Source: Bacteroidia bacterium
GTDB taxonomy: Bacteria; Bacteroidota; Bacteroidia; J057
NCBI GenBank assembly: GCA_030430575.1
Contig: JAUIKF010000047.1
Span: 1-64,000, forward strand
Length of the DNA stretch: 64,000 bases
Reading direction: 5' to 3'
Part shown: positions 43,837 through 52,722 of the stretch, piece by piece
How positions within the stretch are numbered: position 1 is the stretch's first letter
Layout of the letters: each line of letters opens with the position of its first letter
Translations under genes and position numbers: made by a program
Notes under the pieces: model-generated
What the model was told of the DNA's origin: nothing
Database searches by the model: none
Seen by the model: only the letters and a program-made list of their open reading frames with translations

Positions 43837-46035
43837 ATGAAGAAACCATTTTACCTGATCGTTTTTCTACTGATTGCCTCATTGAGTACCCTATACAGTC
43901 AGAAAGACAGAAACTGGCGCTGGCAAAATCCCTTGCCCCAGGGGAATACGTTGCATAGCTCTGCTACTATTGGCAATAATATTGTCTTTTTTGCGGGAGA
44001 TGCTGGAACCATTTTGAAGTCGAAGGATGGCGGCCAGACCTTTACCCGCCAAAAGACTTTTACGCGCGAAAACCTTTACTCGATTTTTTTCATTGGAACC
44101 AGGTGCGGAATGGCTGTAGGGACAAATGGAACCATTCTAAAAACCACTGATTGTGGCAATACGTGGAAGAAATTGTCTAGTGGACGTAAGGATACGCTTC
44201 GAGGCATTTCACTGCTCTCTTCCCAATCAGCTATTGCTGTTGGCGATACGGGTACCATCCTCCGTACGCGTGATGGAGGTGATACGTGGGTCTATGATCC
44301 ATTGCCAGGGTTTAAGCCCAACCTTAATGGCATCTCTTTCCCTACGCCAGATTTTGGCGTGATTGTGGGAGATTCCTTCCCGCCTTTTGGAGGCCCTCCT
44401 ATTATCGTTTCAGAAGATAGTGGCGATACTTTCAATCCTTATGGGCCTGGCAATCCTTCCCTCGCTGGGATCAATATCAACAGTGTCTTTGTGCCTGAAA
44501 AAGATCCAGATAAGGCAGTATTGGTAGGAGACAAAGGAGTCATTGTTTCTACTACTACAAAAGGCACTACCTGGTCGACGCCGATTTCAAATGTCACGGT
44601 AGATATTTCAAATGTATGGTTTTTTGATGGAGACAATGGCTTTGCGACAGGCCCTAATGGCACGATACTCCGCACTAAGGATTGCGGGGACACATGGTCT
44701 CTGATCATTTCTCCTATCAAAAGAGACCTCAACACAGTCATATTTCCTAAAAATGATACCTTGAATGGCTTCTTCGGTGGAGCCCATGGGATTATATACA
44801 GGACGCTTGATGGCGGGTTGACTGTTGACCCCATTGGGACAGGCTTCCGTCCTAATCTTACCGCTGTTACATTTTTAGATGACTCTTTTGGGATTGCGAC
44901 TGGGCATCAGGGAGCAATCCTCCGCACAGAAAATGCAGGAAATGATTGGCTTCCTGTTCAGACGGGACTGAACTTCGATTGGGAATCTCTGCAATTTGAA
45001 CCTACTAAGAGACGATTGTGGTTAGCGGGTGGCATCTTTGGTGATTCGGCCCGGATTGCCTTTTCAGATGACGATGGCCTCAATTGGACGCCACAACCTA
45101 TCCCTTCCCCTGTCAAGCTCTTCGACATTGCCTTTTCTGATTCTCTCAATGGGACCGCCGTAGGGCCAAGCGGTTGGTTATGGGTGACCAAAGACGGAGG
45201 CAAAAACTGGTTTTTGAAGTTTACAGGGATTACCGATTGGTTTTTGTCGACCGCCATGCCCAGTGACACGACCACATTTGTAGTCGGAGGAAATGGAACC
45301 ATTCTTCGTTCAGTAGACGGCGGAAATACCTTCGTCGCAGTTGCGAGTGGAACTTCAGAATGGCTGACTCATGTCTCCTTTTTGGATGACAGTGTCGGGA
45401 TGGCCTGTGGTAATCACGGGGTTGTTCTTAGAACGAGGGACAGGGGAAATACCTGGGAGGACGTTTCGCCTGTGCCGAATATTACATTCGACTTTACCGG
45501 GCTATCCCTATTCAGAGGACTTGGCGTTTCCAATAGAAGCAGCAAAGATGCCTTCAGCGTGACGCTTGTTGGTCAAAATGGCATCATCCTCAACAGCGAT
45601 GATAGTGGTGATACATGGACGCAGGACAATAGCCAAACCAATTGCCCGATAGCAGACTGCTTTTTCACTGATTCCCTGACAGGGACTGTGGTAGGGGCTT
45701 TTGGGATGATCCTACGGACAGACAGTAGGGGCGTGCGCGTGGGGATTGAGGATGGGTTGGAGCAAACCTTCCCTGTCCCTCAGTTGGGCCAAAACTACCC
45801 CAATCCCGCGACAGGCATTACCCAAATTCCCTTTACCCTGCCTTTCAGTACCATCGCTCAGCTCACGGTCTACGACCTCAATGGACGCGAAGTCGCAAGG
45901 CTTGTAGATCAGCCCTTGCCACGTGGAGTTCACCGCTATGCGTGGGATACCCAGGGCCTTACGCCTGGCATGTATATCTACCGCCTGGATGCGGGAGGGC
46001 AGGTGATGAGTAAGAAGATGATGGTAGAGGAATAG
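43837..46035 (+). CDS. Secreted YCF48-like beta-propeller protein with T9SS sorting domain
   Basis: This 732-residue protein has a signal peptide (MKKPFYLIVFLLIASLSTLY) and about a dozen BNR/YCF48-type blades with the motif GTILKTTDCGNTW, GTILRTRDGGDTW, GTILRSVDGGNTF. The last 85 residues are a type A T9SS C-terminal sorting domain: LGQNYPNPATGITQIPF, LTVYDLNGREVARL and the ending GMYIYRLDAGGQ. The protein should cross the outer membrane by T9SS and be attached or released. The binding target is unknown. It shares a hairpin with the convergent M6 protease gene. Confidence 0.92.
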   Translation: MKKPFYLIVFLLIASLSTLYSQKDRNWRWQNPLPQGNTLHSSATIGNNIVFFAGDAGTILKSKDGGQTFTRQKTFTRENLYSIFFIGTRCGMAVGTNGTILKTTDCGNTWKKLSSGRKDTLRGISLLSSQSAIAVGDTGTILRTRDGGDTWVYDPLPGFKPNLNGISFPTPDFGVIVGDSFPPFGGPPIIVSEDSGDTFNPYGPGNPSLAGININSVFVPEKDPDKAVLVGDKGVIVSTTTKGTTWSTPISNVTVDISNVWFFDGDNGFATGPNGTILRTKDCGDTWSLIISPIKRDLNTVIFPKNDTLNGFFGGAHGIIYRTLDGGLTVDPIGTGFRPNLTAVTFLDDSFGIATGHQGAILRTENAGNDWLPVQTGLNFDWESLQFEPTKRRLWLAGGIFGDSARIAFSDDDGLNWTPQPIPSPVKLFDIAFSDSLNGTAVGPSGWLWVTKDGGKNWFLKFTGITDWFLSTAMPSDTTTFVVGGNGTILRSVDGGNTFVAVASGTSEWLTHVSFLDDSVGMACGNHGVVLRTRDRGNTWEDVSPVPNITFDFTGLSLFRGLGVSNRSSKDAFSVTLVGQNGIILNSDDSGDTWTQDNSQTNCPIADCFFTDSLTGTVVGAFGMILRTDSRGVRVGIEDGLEQTFPVPQLGQNYPNPATGITQIPFTLPFSTIAQLTVYDLNGREVARLVDQPLPRGVHRYAWDTQGLTPGMYIYRLDAGGQVMSKKMMVEE

Positions 46036-46036
46036 G

Positions 46037-46068
46037 GAGGTTCAATTTCGTTCAACGACTTGAACCTC
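46037..46068. terminator. Convergent hairpin (family C-like)
   Basis: GAGGTTCA at 46037-46044 pairs with TGAACCTC at 46061-46068 between two convergent stop codons; the loop contains TTCAACGACTT. Confidence 0.6.
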
Positions 46069-46075
46069 TCCTCTC

Positions 46076-48115
46076 TTAGCGCTTCACTTGAAACTTCCCC
46101 CTACGCGCCACTTGGATCGCTTTATCATCGATTTGTTCCAGATAGCCGTCTGCTTCGATGATGAGCTTCCCGCGATTGCGGACGATGACTTGGCAATCTT
46201 CCTGAAGGATGAGTTTGCCTTCGCCGCGTACGATCAGAGATGCGCCTTTTTCAATGATGAGCTGACTGCCTGTGGCGAGTTCCAATTCGCTGAATCGATC
46301 GACGATCATTTGGCTACCTTTCTGAAGGCGGATGCCGCGGCCCCCTTCTACGAGTAGGCGGGTGGGATTGGAGCAGGTGCCTGTCTGGGGGTGTGCTGTG
46401 CTGCGATCAGGGGTGCCGCTTAGGTCGAGCAAGATGTTGGTTCTTTTGGAAATAGTCAGGTGTTTGTCGGTTTGGGTGTCGATATAGGGTAATAAGATAT
46501 TGCCGCACCAGCGCTTGTCTTCGCGCACTTCCCAATCGTCCAATTCAATCTCCAACTCGTAGCTCCCATCATCGAATTGTTGCACGACTCGGATGGTAAT
46601 GCCATTTAATACATAAGGCGAAAGGGTCTCTGTAGTTTTGTCCCAACTGGGATAATTGAGCAAGGGCACGATGCCCGAGAGGCCCAGTTCATCGCCTGTA
46701 TGAAAACGATCGTCTTCATTTCCCATATTATTTAACCCTACTACCGCTTCGCCCTTCCTTTCCTCCACCCAGATTTCATTGTGCTCTCCTGCCCGCCCGT
46801 CGCGGTTGCCGTGGATCATCCCGACGGGAATTTTGCCGTCTTTATTATAATCCAAGCGGATCGCCTGGAGGTCATTTTGCCCCGCAATAGGGTTCTGAAT
46901 CTCTTTTTTAAAGACAGGTGCATTCTTAAAGTACTTCATGTCAATCCTGCCTTCGGCTGAATAGTCCCAGTGGCCTTGGCCGTTGAGGATTTTCATGAGG
47001 TTGCAATCCTTGGGATTAAAGGTGCGGAGTTTGGGCTTGTGGCGATCTGCGCCAGGATTGGCCACGACAAAGGCATAGAGGCCATCTGAAATTCGAGGGT
47101 GGCCTTTGTCATAGCTGGTATAGAATAATTTGTCATCCCACAGGTCTGTTTTCTGATGATTTTCAATCCACAACGTGTTTTGAGTTCCTGGAAGCTGGAT
47201 GCGAATGGCATCGCCCGTTGAGACGAAGTCCTTGAGGGTGTATGTGCCTTTTTTCGTGACTTCTTGGGGTTCAAACCAGCCCAGCCACCAGCGTTCCCAC
47301 GCATTGGCGGTGAAGAAGGGGGGATTGAGGGTAGACATCAGGCCCCAACCGCGTTGGAGGTAGTAGTGGTCTCCATCGGTGCCATTGGCGCCCATATAGT
47401 GAGGCGCATCGAAGAGGTTGTGGGAAAACTCGTGCTTGAAGTACTCCCACTGGTGCTTGGCTTCTGTGTAGCATTTGATAGCCGTAAGGCCGTCTTGGAC
47501 TTTGTAGAGGCCATTGGGCACGCGAAAGCTGCCCGTGGCTGCCATGCCTGTCTGTCCGCCAGGGGCGCGGTGGAGAAACACGACATAGTCGAGGATATTG
47601 TCGGGCTTGGAGTCAGAATTATCTGACATGTAGCGCGGATTGTTGGTGCGATTGTCATAGCGACTCCAGTCGAATTCGGGGTGATTGATGGCAATCCATT
47701 TGATGGCTTCTTCATTGAGGCGCGTCTGACGGCCAAAGAAGCTCACACCGTGTTCAGGGATGTATTTGACGGGTACTTGTACGGGGTAAATATCAGCTGT
47801 AAGAATAAATTGCCCGCCAGACATGGTATAATAAAAATCGCTGATATTGCGCTTCCTCTCCCCATTCTTAAGGGGTTCTGGGGTGGCATAAAAAAGGTTG
47901 TTGTTCTCTCCCCTTGCCATCTCTGGCAACTGGTCGCTATTGGGCCAGGGCTTGCTCCAGGGCTGAAGGTCCTTGTCTTCATAGCGCACAAAAATGACGA
48001 GCAGATGTAGGTGGCCCTTTGGCGTGTGGACCGCGCCTAAGCGCGAGTCGAGCTGCTGTGCTGGAAGTACCGGAAGGCCTCCTAAAAGGATGATTATGGC
48101 CGATAAGAGGCTCAT
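46076..48115 (-). CDS. M6-family metalloprotease domain protein
   Basis: Starting at the ATG at 48115 the protein has 679 residues and a proper signal peptide (MSLLSAIIILLGGLPVLPAQ). The longer frame starts in a hexamer repeat. The zinc-protease motif is HEFSHNLFDAPHYMG, matching the immune inhibitor A-like (M6) family, with further family features in DNILDYVVFLHRAPGGQTG. After the catalytic domain (to about 480) come beta-rich repeats of the form LIIEKGASLIVRGEGKLIL, which resemble a right-handed helix. It is exported; no T9SS sorting domain is seen at its end (GKFQVKR). Confidence 0.85.
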   Translation of the reverse strand: MSLLSAIIILLGGLPVLPAQQLDSRLGAVHTPKGHLHLLVIFVRYEDKDLQPWSKPWPNSDQLPEMARGENNNLFYATPEPLKNGERKRNISDFYYTMSGGQFILTADIYPVQVPVKYIPEHGVSFFGRQTRLNEEAIKWIAINHPEFDWSRYDNRTNNPRYMSDNSDSKPDNILDYVVFLHRAPGGQTGMAATGSFRVPNGLYKVQDGLTAIKCYTEAKHQWEYFKHEFSHNLFDAPHYMGANGTDGDHYYLQRGWGLMSTLNPPFFTANAWERWWLGWFEPQEVTKKGTYTLKDFVSTGDAIRIQLPGTQNTLWIENHQKTDLWDDKLFYTSYDKGHPRISDGLYAFVVANPGADRHKPKLRTFNPKDCNLMKILNGQGHWDYSAEGRIDMKYFKNAPVFKKEIQNPIAGQNDLQAIRLDYNKDGKIPVGMIHGNRDGRAGEHNEIWVEERKGEAVVGLNNMGNEDDRFHTGDELGLSGIVPLLNYPSWDKTTETLSPYVLNGITIRVVQQFDDGSYELEIELDDWEVREDKRWCGNILLPYIDTQTDKHLTISKRTNILLDLSGTPDRSTAHPQTGTCSNPTRLLVEGGRGIRLQKGSQMIVDRFSELELATGSQLIIEKGASLIVRGEGKLILQEDCQVIVRNRGKLIIEADGYLEQIDDKAIQVARRGKFQVKR

Positions 48116-48148
48116 GTTGATCCTTCGACTGGACTTCGGACAAGTTTT

Positions 48149-48178
48149 CATTTTTATTTTGATTTTCATTTTAATTCC
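48149..48178. repeat. Hexamer AT-rich repeat at the histidine kinase end
   Basis: TTTTCA, TTTTTA, TTTTGA, TTTTCA and TTTTAA follow in six-base steps immediately after the kinase stop codon on the leftward strand. A longer protease frame would read it as alternating Met/Ile and Lys. Confidence 0.55.
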
Positions 48179-49117
48179 TTACCCCTCCGCAAGCTTCAAA
48201 CTAAAAGAAAAGGTCGTTCCTTCCCCTTGCCCACTATCCACCCAAATCCGCTCTCCGTGTGCTTCTATGAGGTGCTTGCAGATAGAGAGGCCCAAGCCTG
48301 TACCCCCGCGATCTCGCGATCTGCTTTTGTCTACCCGATAAAAACGGCGGAAGACTTTGCTGAGATGCTCTTCATCAATGCCAGGGCCATTGTCCGAGAC
48401 GAAGACCAAGAGTTTGCCTCCTTCTTTCTCAAAAGAAATGGTCACTTCTCCGTTGGCATCGCCATATTTGACCGCATTGTCGATCAGGTTGAGCAGTACT
48501 TGGTGGATGCGCTCCCGATCTGCCAAGACGAGTGTCTCTAAGTGCTTGCCGCTCACGCGACATTTGATATTTCGCCCTTTCCTTGTGAATTTGTAGTGAA
48601 TGGCTTCTATTACTTCAAGGGTCAGGTCGTAGATCGCAAACGCGCGAATTTTCATTTCCATCTCACCAGACTCTGCCTGGGTGATGATCAATAAGTCTTG
48701 GACAAGACTCGCCAGACGATCGGCATTCTTGGACGCTTTTTTCAAGAACTTTTCCCTGACACTTTTATCATCCATCGCCCCATCTAACAGCGTCTCGATA
48801 AATCCCTGTATGGCAAAAATGGGGGTCTTCAGCTCATGGGAGACTTCCCCCAGAAAATCCCTTCTATAGGTCTCCAGGTCGCGCAATTTCTTGATTTCCC
48901 GCTGAGACATCAGCCGCACATTTTTTAAGCTACGGACCACAAACCACTCCAGAATACCCCATAAAATCAGGAAGGAGAGGAGAAAAAATACAAAGGTGCT
49001 CATCAAGATGGAGCCATGCGTATCAGGCTTATATTGGAACCCAAGGAAATAAATCCCAGTCAACGCAAGGGCGATGTATAGGGAAAGAAGCGTAGAGTTA
49101 AACTTCTTGTAATTCAT
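48179..49117 (-). CDS. Sensor histidine kinase (PhoR-like)
   Basis: This 312-residue kinase has two membrane spans (about 8-26 and 37-59) with a very short periplasmic loop, so it has no large sensor domain. The HisKA site is His94 in FLGEVSHELKTPI. The ATP-binding domain shows NLIDNAVKYG, VSDNGPGIDEEHLSKVF and GGTGLGLSICKHLIEAHG. It resembles the small PhoR-like kinases of Bacteroidota. It overlaps the response regulator gene by 4 bp and follows it, forming a two-component pair. The signal is unknown. Confidence 0.92.
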   Translation of the reverse strand: MNYKKFNSTLLSLYIALALTGIYFLGFQYKPDTHGSILMSTFVFFLLSFLILWGILEWFVVRSLKNVRLMSQREIKKLRDLETYRRDFLGEVSHELKTPIFAIQGFIETLLDGAMDDKSVREKFLKKASKNADRLASLVQDLLIITQAESGEMEMKIRAFAIYDLTLEVIEAIHYKFTRKGRNIKCRVSGKHLETLVLADRERIHQVLLNLIDNAVKYGDANGEVTISFEKEGGKLLVFVSDNGPGIDEEHLSKVFRRFYRVDKSRSRDRGGTGLGLSICKHLIEAHGERIWVDSGQGEGTTFSFSLKLAEG

Positions 49118-49797
49118 TCTGCGAGGAACTTGTATCCTACTCCTTTAATGGTCACGATGTAGGATTCTCCTATTTTCTCTCGCAATTTCCGGACATGGAC
49201 ATCAATCGTACGATCTACCACAAAGACATCTCCCCACACTTTTTCCAATAAACGCTCTCTGCGATAGACTTTCCCGGGTTTGGAGGCGAGAAAAAATAAT
49301 AAGTCAAACTCTTTGCGGGGGAGCGTGATGGTTTCACCCCCTTTCCTAACGACGTACTCGTCTTTCACGATCTCCAGGTCATGGACCCTGAGTACTTCCC
49401 CTTCTTCCTCATCGGTAGTCCCTGACTTCCGCCTTAATATAGCCTTTAGACGGCTCATTAGCACGCGCGGTTTGATCGGCTTGGCGATATAGTCATCTCC
49501 ACCTACCTCAAAACCTGCCAGTTCCGAATACTCCTCTGAACGAGCTGTGAGAAATACTACGTAAATGCCTTCTAAGCCAGGAATCTCTCGAATACGCCTA
49601 CAAGTCTCAATGCCATCCATTTTGGGCATCATAATGTCCAAAAGAATCATGTCAGGCCGAAAGCTAGTCGCCATTTCAATGGCCATTTCACCATCCATGG
49701 CCCGTTCGACTTTGAAGCCTTCTTTCTCTAGATTGTAGGCCAATAAGTCTAAAATATCTACTTCGTCGTCTACTATTAGGATTTTGGTGGTCGCCAT
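49114..49797 (-). CDS. Response regulator transcription factor (PhoB/OmpR-like)
   Basis: This 227-residue regulator has a receiver domain with acidic pocket Asp10/Asp11, phosphorylated Asp54 in LLDIMMPKMDG and Lys in IAKPIKPRVLMS. A C-terminal winged-helix domain (about 128-227) includes LPRKEFDLLFFLASKPGKVY and VDVHVRKLREKIG-type sequence (DVHVRKLREKIGESYIVTIK). It probably controls transcription in response to the kinase that overlaps its 3' end by 4 bp. A family A repeat hairpin stands between the start and the upstream gene. Confidence 0.95.
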   Translation of the reverse strand: MATTKILIVDDEVDILDLLAYNLEKEGFKVERAMDGEMAIEMATSFRPDMILLDIMMPKMDGIETCRRIREIPGLEGIYVVFLTARSEEYSELAGFEVGGDDYIAKPIKPRVLMSRLKAILRRKSGTTDEEEGEVLRVHDLEIVKDEYVVRKGGETITLPRKEFDLLFFLASKPGKVYRRERLLEKVWGDVFVVDRTIDVHVRKLREKIGESYIVTIKGVGYKFLAE

Positions 49798-49808
49798 CGG
49801 GGGGAAGA

Positions 49809-49928
49809 ATTATTGATTTAGAAATTGATTGATTATTGATTAAAGGAACTAAACATTACCTTATTGACGATCAGTCATTTGTCATTTTTCATAAGAATTA
49901 ATCAATAATTAATCAACAATTAACAATT
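49809..49928. repeat. Family A start-proximal repeat hairpin
   Basis: Two 33-nt arms, 49809-49841 (ATTATTGATTTAGAAATTGA and following) and 49896-49928, are made of ATTR words. The first arm lies 11 nt upstream of the response regulator ATG, the second 2 nt past the TlpA-like gene's stop. Confidence 0.7.
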
Positions 49929-49930
49929 TC

Positions 49931-51346
49931 TTAACTTCCCAGCACTTCAGCCAGTTTTTGCTCAAGTTGCGGCCCTCGGAGGCCTTTGGCCAGGATCTTT
50001 CCATCCCGATCTATGAGAAAGGTCATAGGGATGCCTGAGACTTTGTAGGCTTTTGCAGCCTTGCTCGCCCAGCCGCCGAGATCAGAAACATGGAGCCAGG
50101 TAAGGTTATCATCTTTGATGGCCTTGACCCATTTTCCTTTTTCCTTATCCAGGCTTACGCCAAGAATTTCAAAGCCTTTCTTTTTGTATTCATTATAGAC
50201 CCGCACCACATTGGGGTTCTCGCGGCGACAAGGCCCGCACCAGCTCGCCCAGAAGTCAATCAAGACGACTTTACCCTTCAAATCACTGAGCTTCATCTTC
50301 CGCCCTTCTGGCGTATTCAGCTCGATCTCTGGCGGCGTAGCCCCTACAGCAAAGAGGCGTTCTTCCTCTTCCTTCTGACGAAAGTATTGCGCTAATTGCG
50401 TTTTGACCTGATTGATGCGAGGAACATTGGGGTCATTGGGAAATGTATTGACAAATTGTGAAGCAAATTTCCCATAATGCTTAAATCGAGATTGCTCCAT
50501 CATGTAAAGCGCACGCGCCATGGCATTTTGCTGAGCCTGTGAACCGGAGGGAAGCTTGGCAAAAAAGTTTTCTAAGTAATCCGCCACTTTATCCTTGGTG
50601 AGGTTCGTTTGCAGCAGGTTCTGCACATAGCTTTGGGTCTGATCTGCTAGAATGGGAATATAATTGTAAACAGGATCTTGCAAATTGACTTTTGACCAGA
50701 ACTCTCCCGCAAAATAGGAAAGCGCATCCGAATGGTTATTGGGATTGTTGGTAGGGTCAAAAGGGCCTGCGCCGAGATAGAGGGCTAACGCTTTGCTGGT
50801 AAGCGGATCCGTCGTAGCTAAGGAGTCAACGATGGCCTGCTGCTTGGCATAGAGGGCCTTGAGCTGCTGACTCATCTCTGGGGTCGCTGCTCCTCCAAAC
50901 TGACTGATCTGTCTAGTGAGGCCATTGTATTGATTGAGGTATTTGAAAAATGTGCCATGCGCCGCTTCGAAGTTGTCGTTAGCAGGCGAATTCACCAGTT
51001 TTGTTTGCTGCAATTTACCACAGGCACCAGTCACAATGATGCCTGCTTCGCCACCGAGTACCATGCTCCGCATGTTCTGAGAACTCTCTCCGAGCCAGTA
51101 CAGGCCTTTGGCGGGAATCTCACCAGAAAGCGTAAAAGTGGATTTCCCACTTTTCTGTTCGATTGGGGCGCTGGCAATTGTCTTCAGGAGAAAGCCATCT
51201 AGGGCATATATCCTCATGCTGTCCGAGGTACACCCTACCAATTCTCCCGACATCTCAAATGAAGTCTCACTGACTGTTTTATTTCCTCCACATGCGACCA
51301 ACAAGAGGGCTCCAAATAACACAAGGCTGAATGACTGTATCTTCAT
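49931..51346 (-). CDS. TlpA-like thiol-disulfide oxidoreductase lipoprotein
   Basis: This 471-residue lipoprotein has a signal with lipobox LVAC (Cys20 region, FGALLLVACGG). The first 330 residues include a DUF4369-like beta domain followed by a helical part. The C-terminal thioredoxin domain (about 330-471) has the active site WASWCGPCRREN and cis-Pro in VSGIPMTFLIDRDGKI. It should reduce or isomerise disulfides in the periplasm. The DUF4369-TlpA layout is common in Bacteroidota. Family A repeat words flank both ends. Confidence 0.92.
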   Translation of the reverse strand: MKIQSFSLVLFGALLLVACGGNKTVSETSFEMSGELVGCTSDSMRIYALDGFLLKTIASAPIEQKSGKSTFTLSGEIPAKGLYWLGESSQNMRSMVLGGEAGIIVTGACGKLQQTKLVNSPANDNFEAAHGTFFKYLNQYNGLTRQISQFGGAATPEMSQQLKALYAKQQAIVDSLATTDPLTSKALALYLGAGPFDPTNNPNNHSDALSYFAGEFWSKVNLQDPVYNYIPILADQTQSYVQNLLQTNLTKDKVADYLENFFAKLPSGSQAQQNAMARALYMMEQSRFKHYGKFASQFVNTFPNDPNVPRINQVKTQLAQYFRQKEEEERLFAVGATPPEIELNTPEGRKMKLSDLKGKVVLIDFWASWCGPCRRENPNVVRVYNEYKKKGFEILGVSLDKEKGKWVKAIKDDNLTWLHVSDLGGWASKAAKAYKVSGIPMTFLIDRDGKILAKGLRGPQLEQKLAEVLGS

Positions 51347-51349
51347 AAC

Positions 51350-51382
51350 AATTAATAATCAATCAATCTGTCAATTAATAAT
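51350..51382. repeat. Family A start-proximal repeat hairpin
   Basis: AATTAATAATCAATCAATC and CAATTAATAAT lie 4-36 nt upstream of the TlpA-like start. Confidence 0.6.
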
Positions 51383-51403
51383 TCCAAATATACAGCGATA
51401 AGA

Positions 51404-52504
51404 TTAGAGAATAAAGTTTTCTTTCCATCCATGAGGAGGGAGGTGAATGGCCCCTCCGAGAACAGGCAATTGGGTGCCTGTGGCTTTGGCCAAGGTATTG
51501 GGCATGCCTTTCAGCGCGGCAAGGCCCAAAAAGGCAAAGATGATGGCTTCCTTGAAATCCACGATAGCCAGATTCACGGTACGGTCTACGACGATCCCTA
51601 GTGGCGCCAAGTGTGATGCTATCTGCTCCCGCATAAATGAATTGTGATATCCGCCCCCAGTGATAAGCATTTGCTGGTCGCGAATACCGAGGCGTTTGGC
51701 AGCCAGAGCGATCTGAAAAGCGATATGCGCCACGGTAGTTCTAAGGGCATCTAGCGGAGCTGGTTGGTATTGAGTAAAAAGGGGGATGAACTGGGTGTCG
51801 ACCCATTCTGCTCCCAGGCTTTTGGGGGGGCGTTGGCGGTAATAGGGCAAAGCGTTCATTGCCTCTAAAAGGGCTGGATCGATTGCCCCTGAGGCGGCGA
51901 GTTCTCCATCTTTGTCATAGGCCAGATCAGGATCAAGGGCCTGGACGATGCGGTTCAAGACCATATTGCAGGGAGATATGTCAAACGCCTGCTCGCCCCA
52001 GGTCATATTGGCGATGCCGCCGAGGTTCATGAAGAGCTGATAATCAGAAAATAAGTACTGCTCGCCAAAAGGCACAAGAGGAGCTCCTTCGCCGCCTGCG
52101 GCGACGTTTTTATTTCGAAAATTGGTCACCAACGGGCAAGGCAGGCTTGCCACCATCGTCTCCCCATCTCCTATCTGAGCTGTGAAGCTCTTATGCGGTT
52201 GGTGAAAGACGGTCTGTCCGTGAGAAGCCACAAAGTCAGGCTCCAGCCCGTGCTTATCGATAAACTGTCGCGTTTGCTCCCCCATCCAATGCCCAAAATA
52301 GACATGGGTCTTGGCGTATATTTCCGCGTTTTGGTCCGCAATTTTCCTCAATCGATTTTGCCACCGCTCATCAAACCCCACGGTCTCAGCCACTACGACC
52401 TCAAAGCGATATTTACCATTTTCCTCAAAAAAATCACAACATGCGATGTCCAACCCATCCATTGATGTGCCTGACATTAGTCCTATTCCTCGGTAAGTTT
52501 TCAT
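51404..52504 (-). CDS. anmK: Anhydro-N-acetylmuramic acid kinase
   Basis: This 366-residue kinase (from the ATG at 52504) phosphorylates and opens 1,6-anhydro-MurNAc during cell-wall recycling. The N-terminus MKTYRGIGLMSGTSMDGLDI is the family signature. GQTVFHQP, NLGGIANMTW, and MLITGGGYHNSFM are also typical. The frame stays open upstream through an octamer repeat to 52726, but the added 74 residues are low-complexity and not family-like. A palindromic module fills 52571-52720 upstream. Confidence 0.93.
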   Translation of the reverse strand: MKTYRGIGLMSGTSMDGLDIACCDFFEENGKYRFEVVVAETVGFDERWQNRLRKIADQNAEIYAKTHVYFGHWMGEQTRQFIDKHGLEPDFVASHGQTVFHQPHKSFTAQIGDGETMVASLPCPLVTNFRNKNVAAGGEGAPLVPFGEQYLFSDYQLFMNLGGIANMTWGEQAFDISPCNMVLNRIVQALDPDLAYDKDGELAASGAIDPALLEAMNALPYYRQRPPKSLGAEWVDTQFIPLFTQYQPAPLDALRTTVAHIAFQIALAAKRLGIRDQQMLITGGGYHNSFMREQIASHLAPLGIVVDRTVNLAIVDFKEAIIFAFLGLAALKGMPNTLAKATGTQLPVLGGAIHLPPHGWKENFIL

Positions 52505-52532
52505 GAAGAGAATGAATGGGTGATAGAATGAG

Positions 52533-52568
52533 TGAATGATAGAATGATAGAATGATAGAATGATAGAA
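52533..52568. repeat. Family B tandem octamer repeat (AGAATGAT x3-4)
   Basis: TGAATGAT is followed by three exact AGAATGAT copies and a partial fifth at 52533-52568, 29 nt upstream of the anmK start. Copy number could vary. Confidence 0.8.
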
Positions 52569-52571
52569 GGG

Positions 52572-52720
52572 AGACCGCTCGAAGACTCGCTATCAGATAA
52601 GAGACTAAGAAAGGCTGCCTTTGTCTGAGAGCGAGGCAAGTCTTCGAGCCGAGCGGTCTTTCGTCTGACAGTGAGGCCGTTAGGCCGAACGGTCTGACAG
52701 CGAAGGCGGAGCCTGAGCGG
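52572..52720. repeat. Palindromic module with three GAGCGGTCT-type ends
   Basis: AGACCGCTCGAAGACTCGC (52573-52590) faces GCGA...AGTCTTCGAG...GAGCGGTCT (52631-52659). Two more related ends, GAACGGTCT near 52694 and GAGCGGTCT near 52715, follow in the same direction. It looks like a REP-type element, unlike the AT-rich families around it. Confidence 0.65.
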
Positions 52721-52722
52721 TC

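Noticed and set aside
52533-52568. Tandem octamers as a possible CRISPR array
   Set aside because: Eight-base units without spacers and no cas genes; this is a microsatellite.
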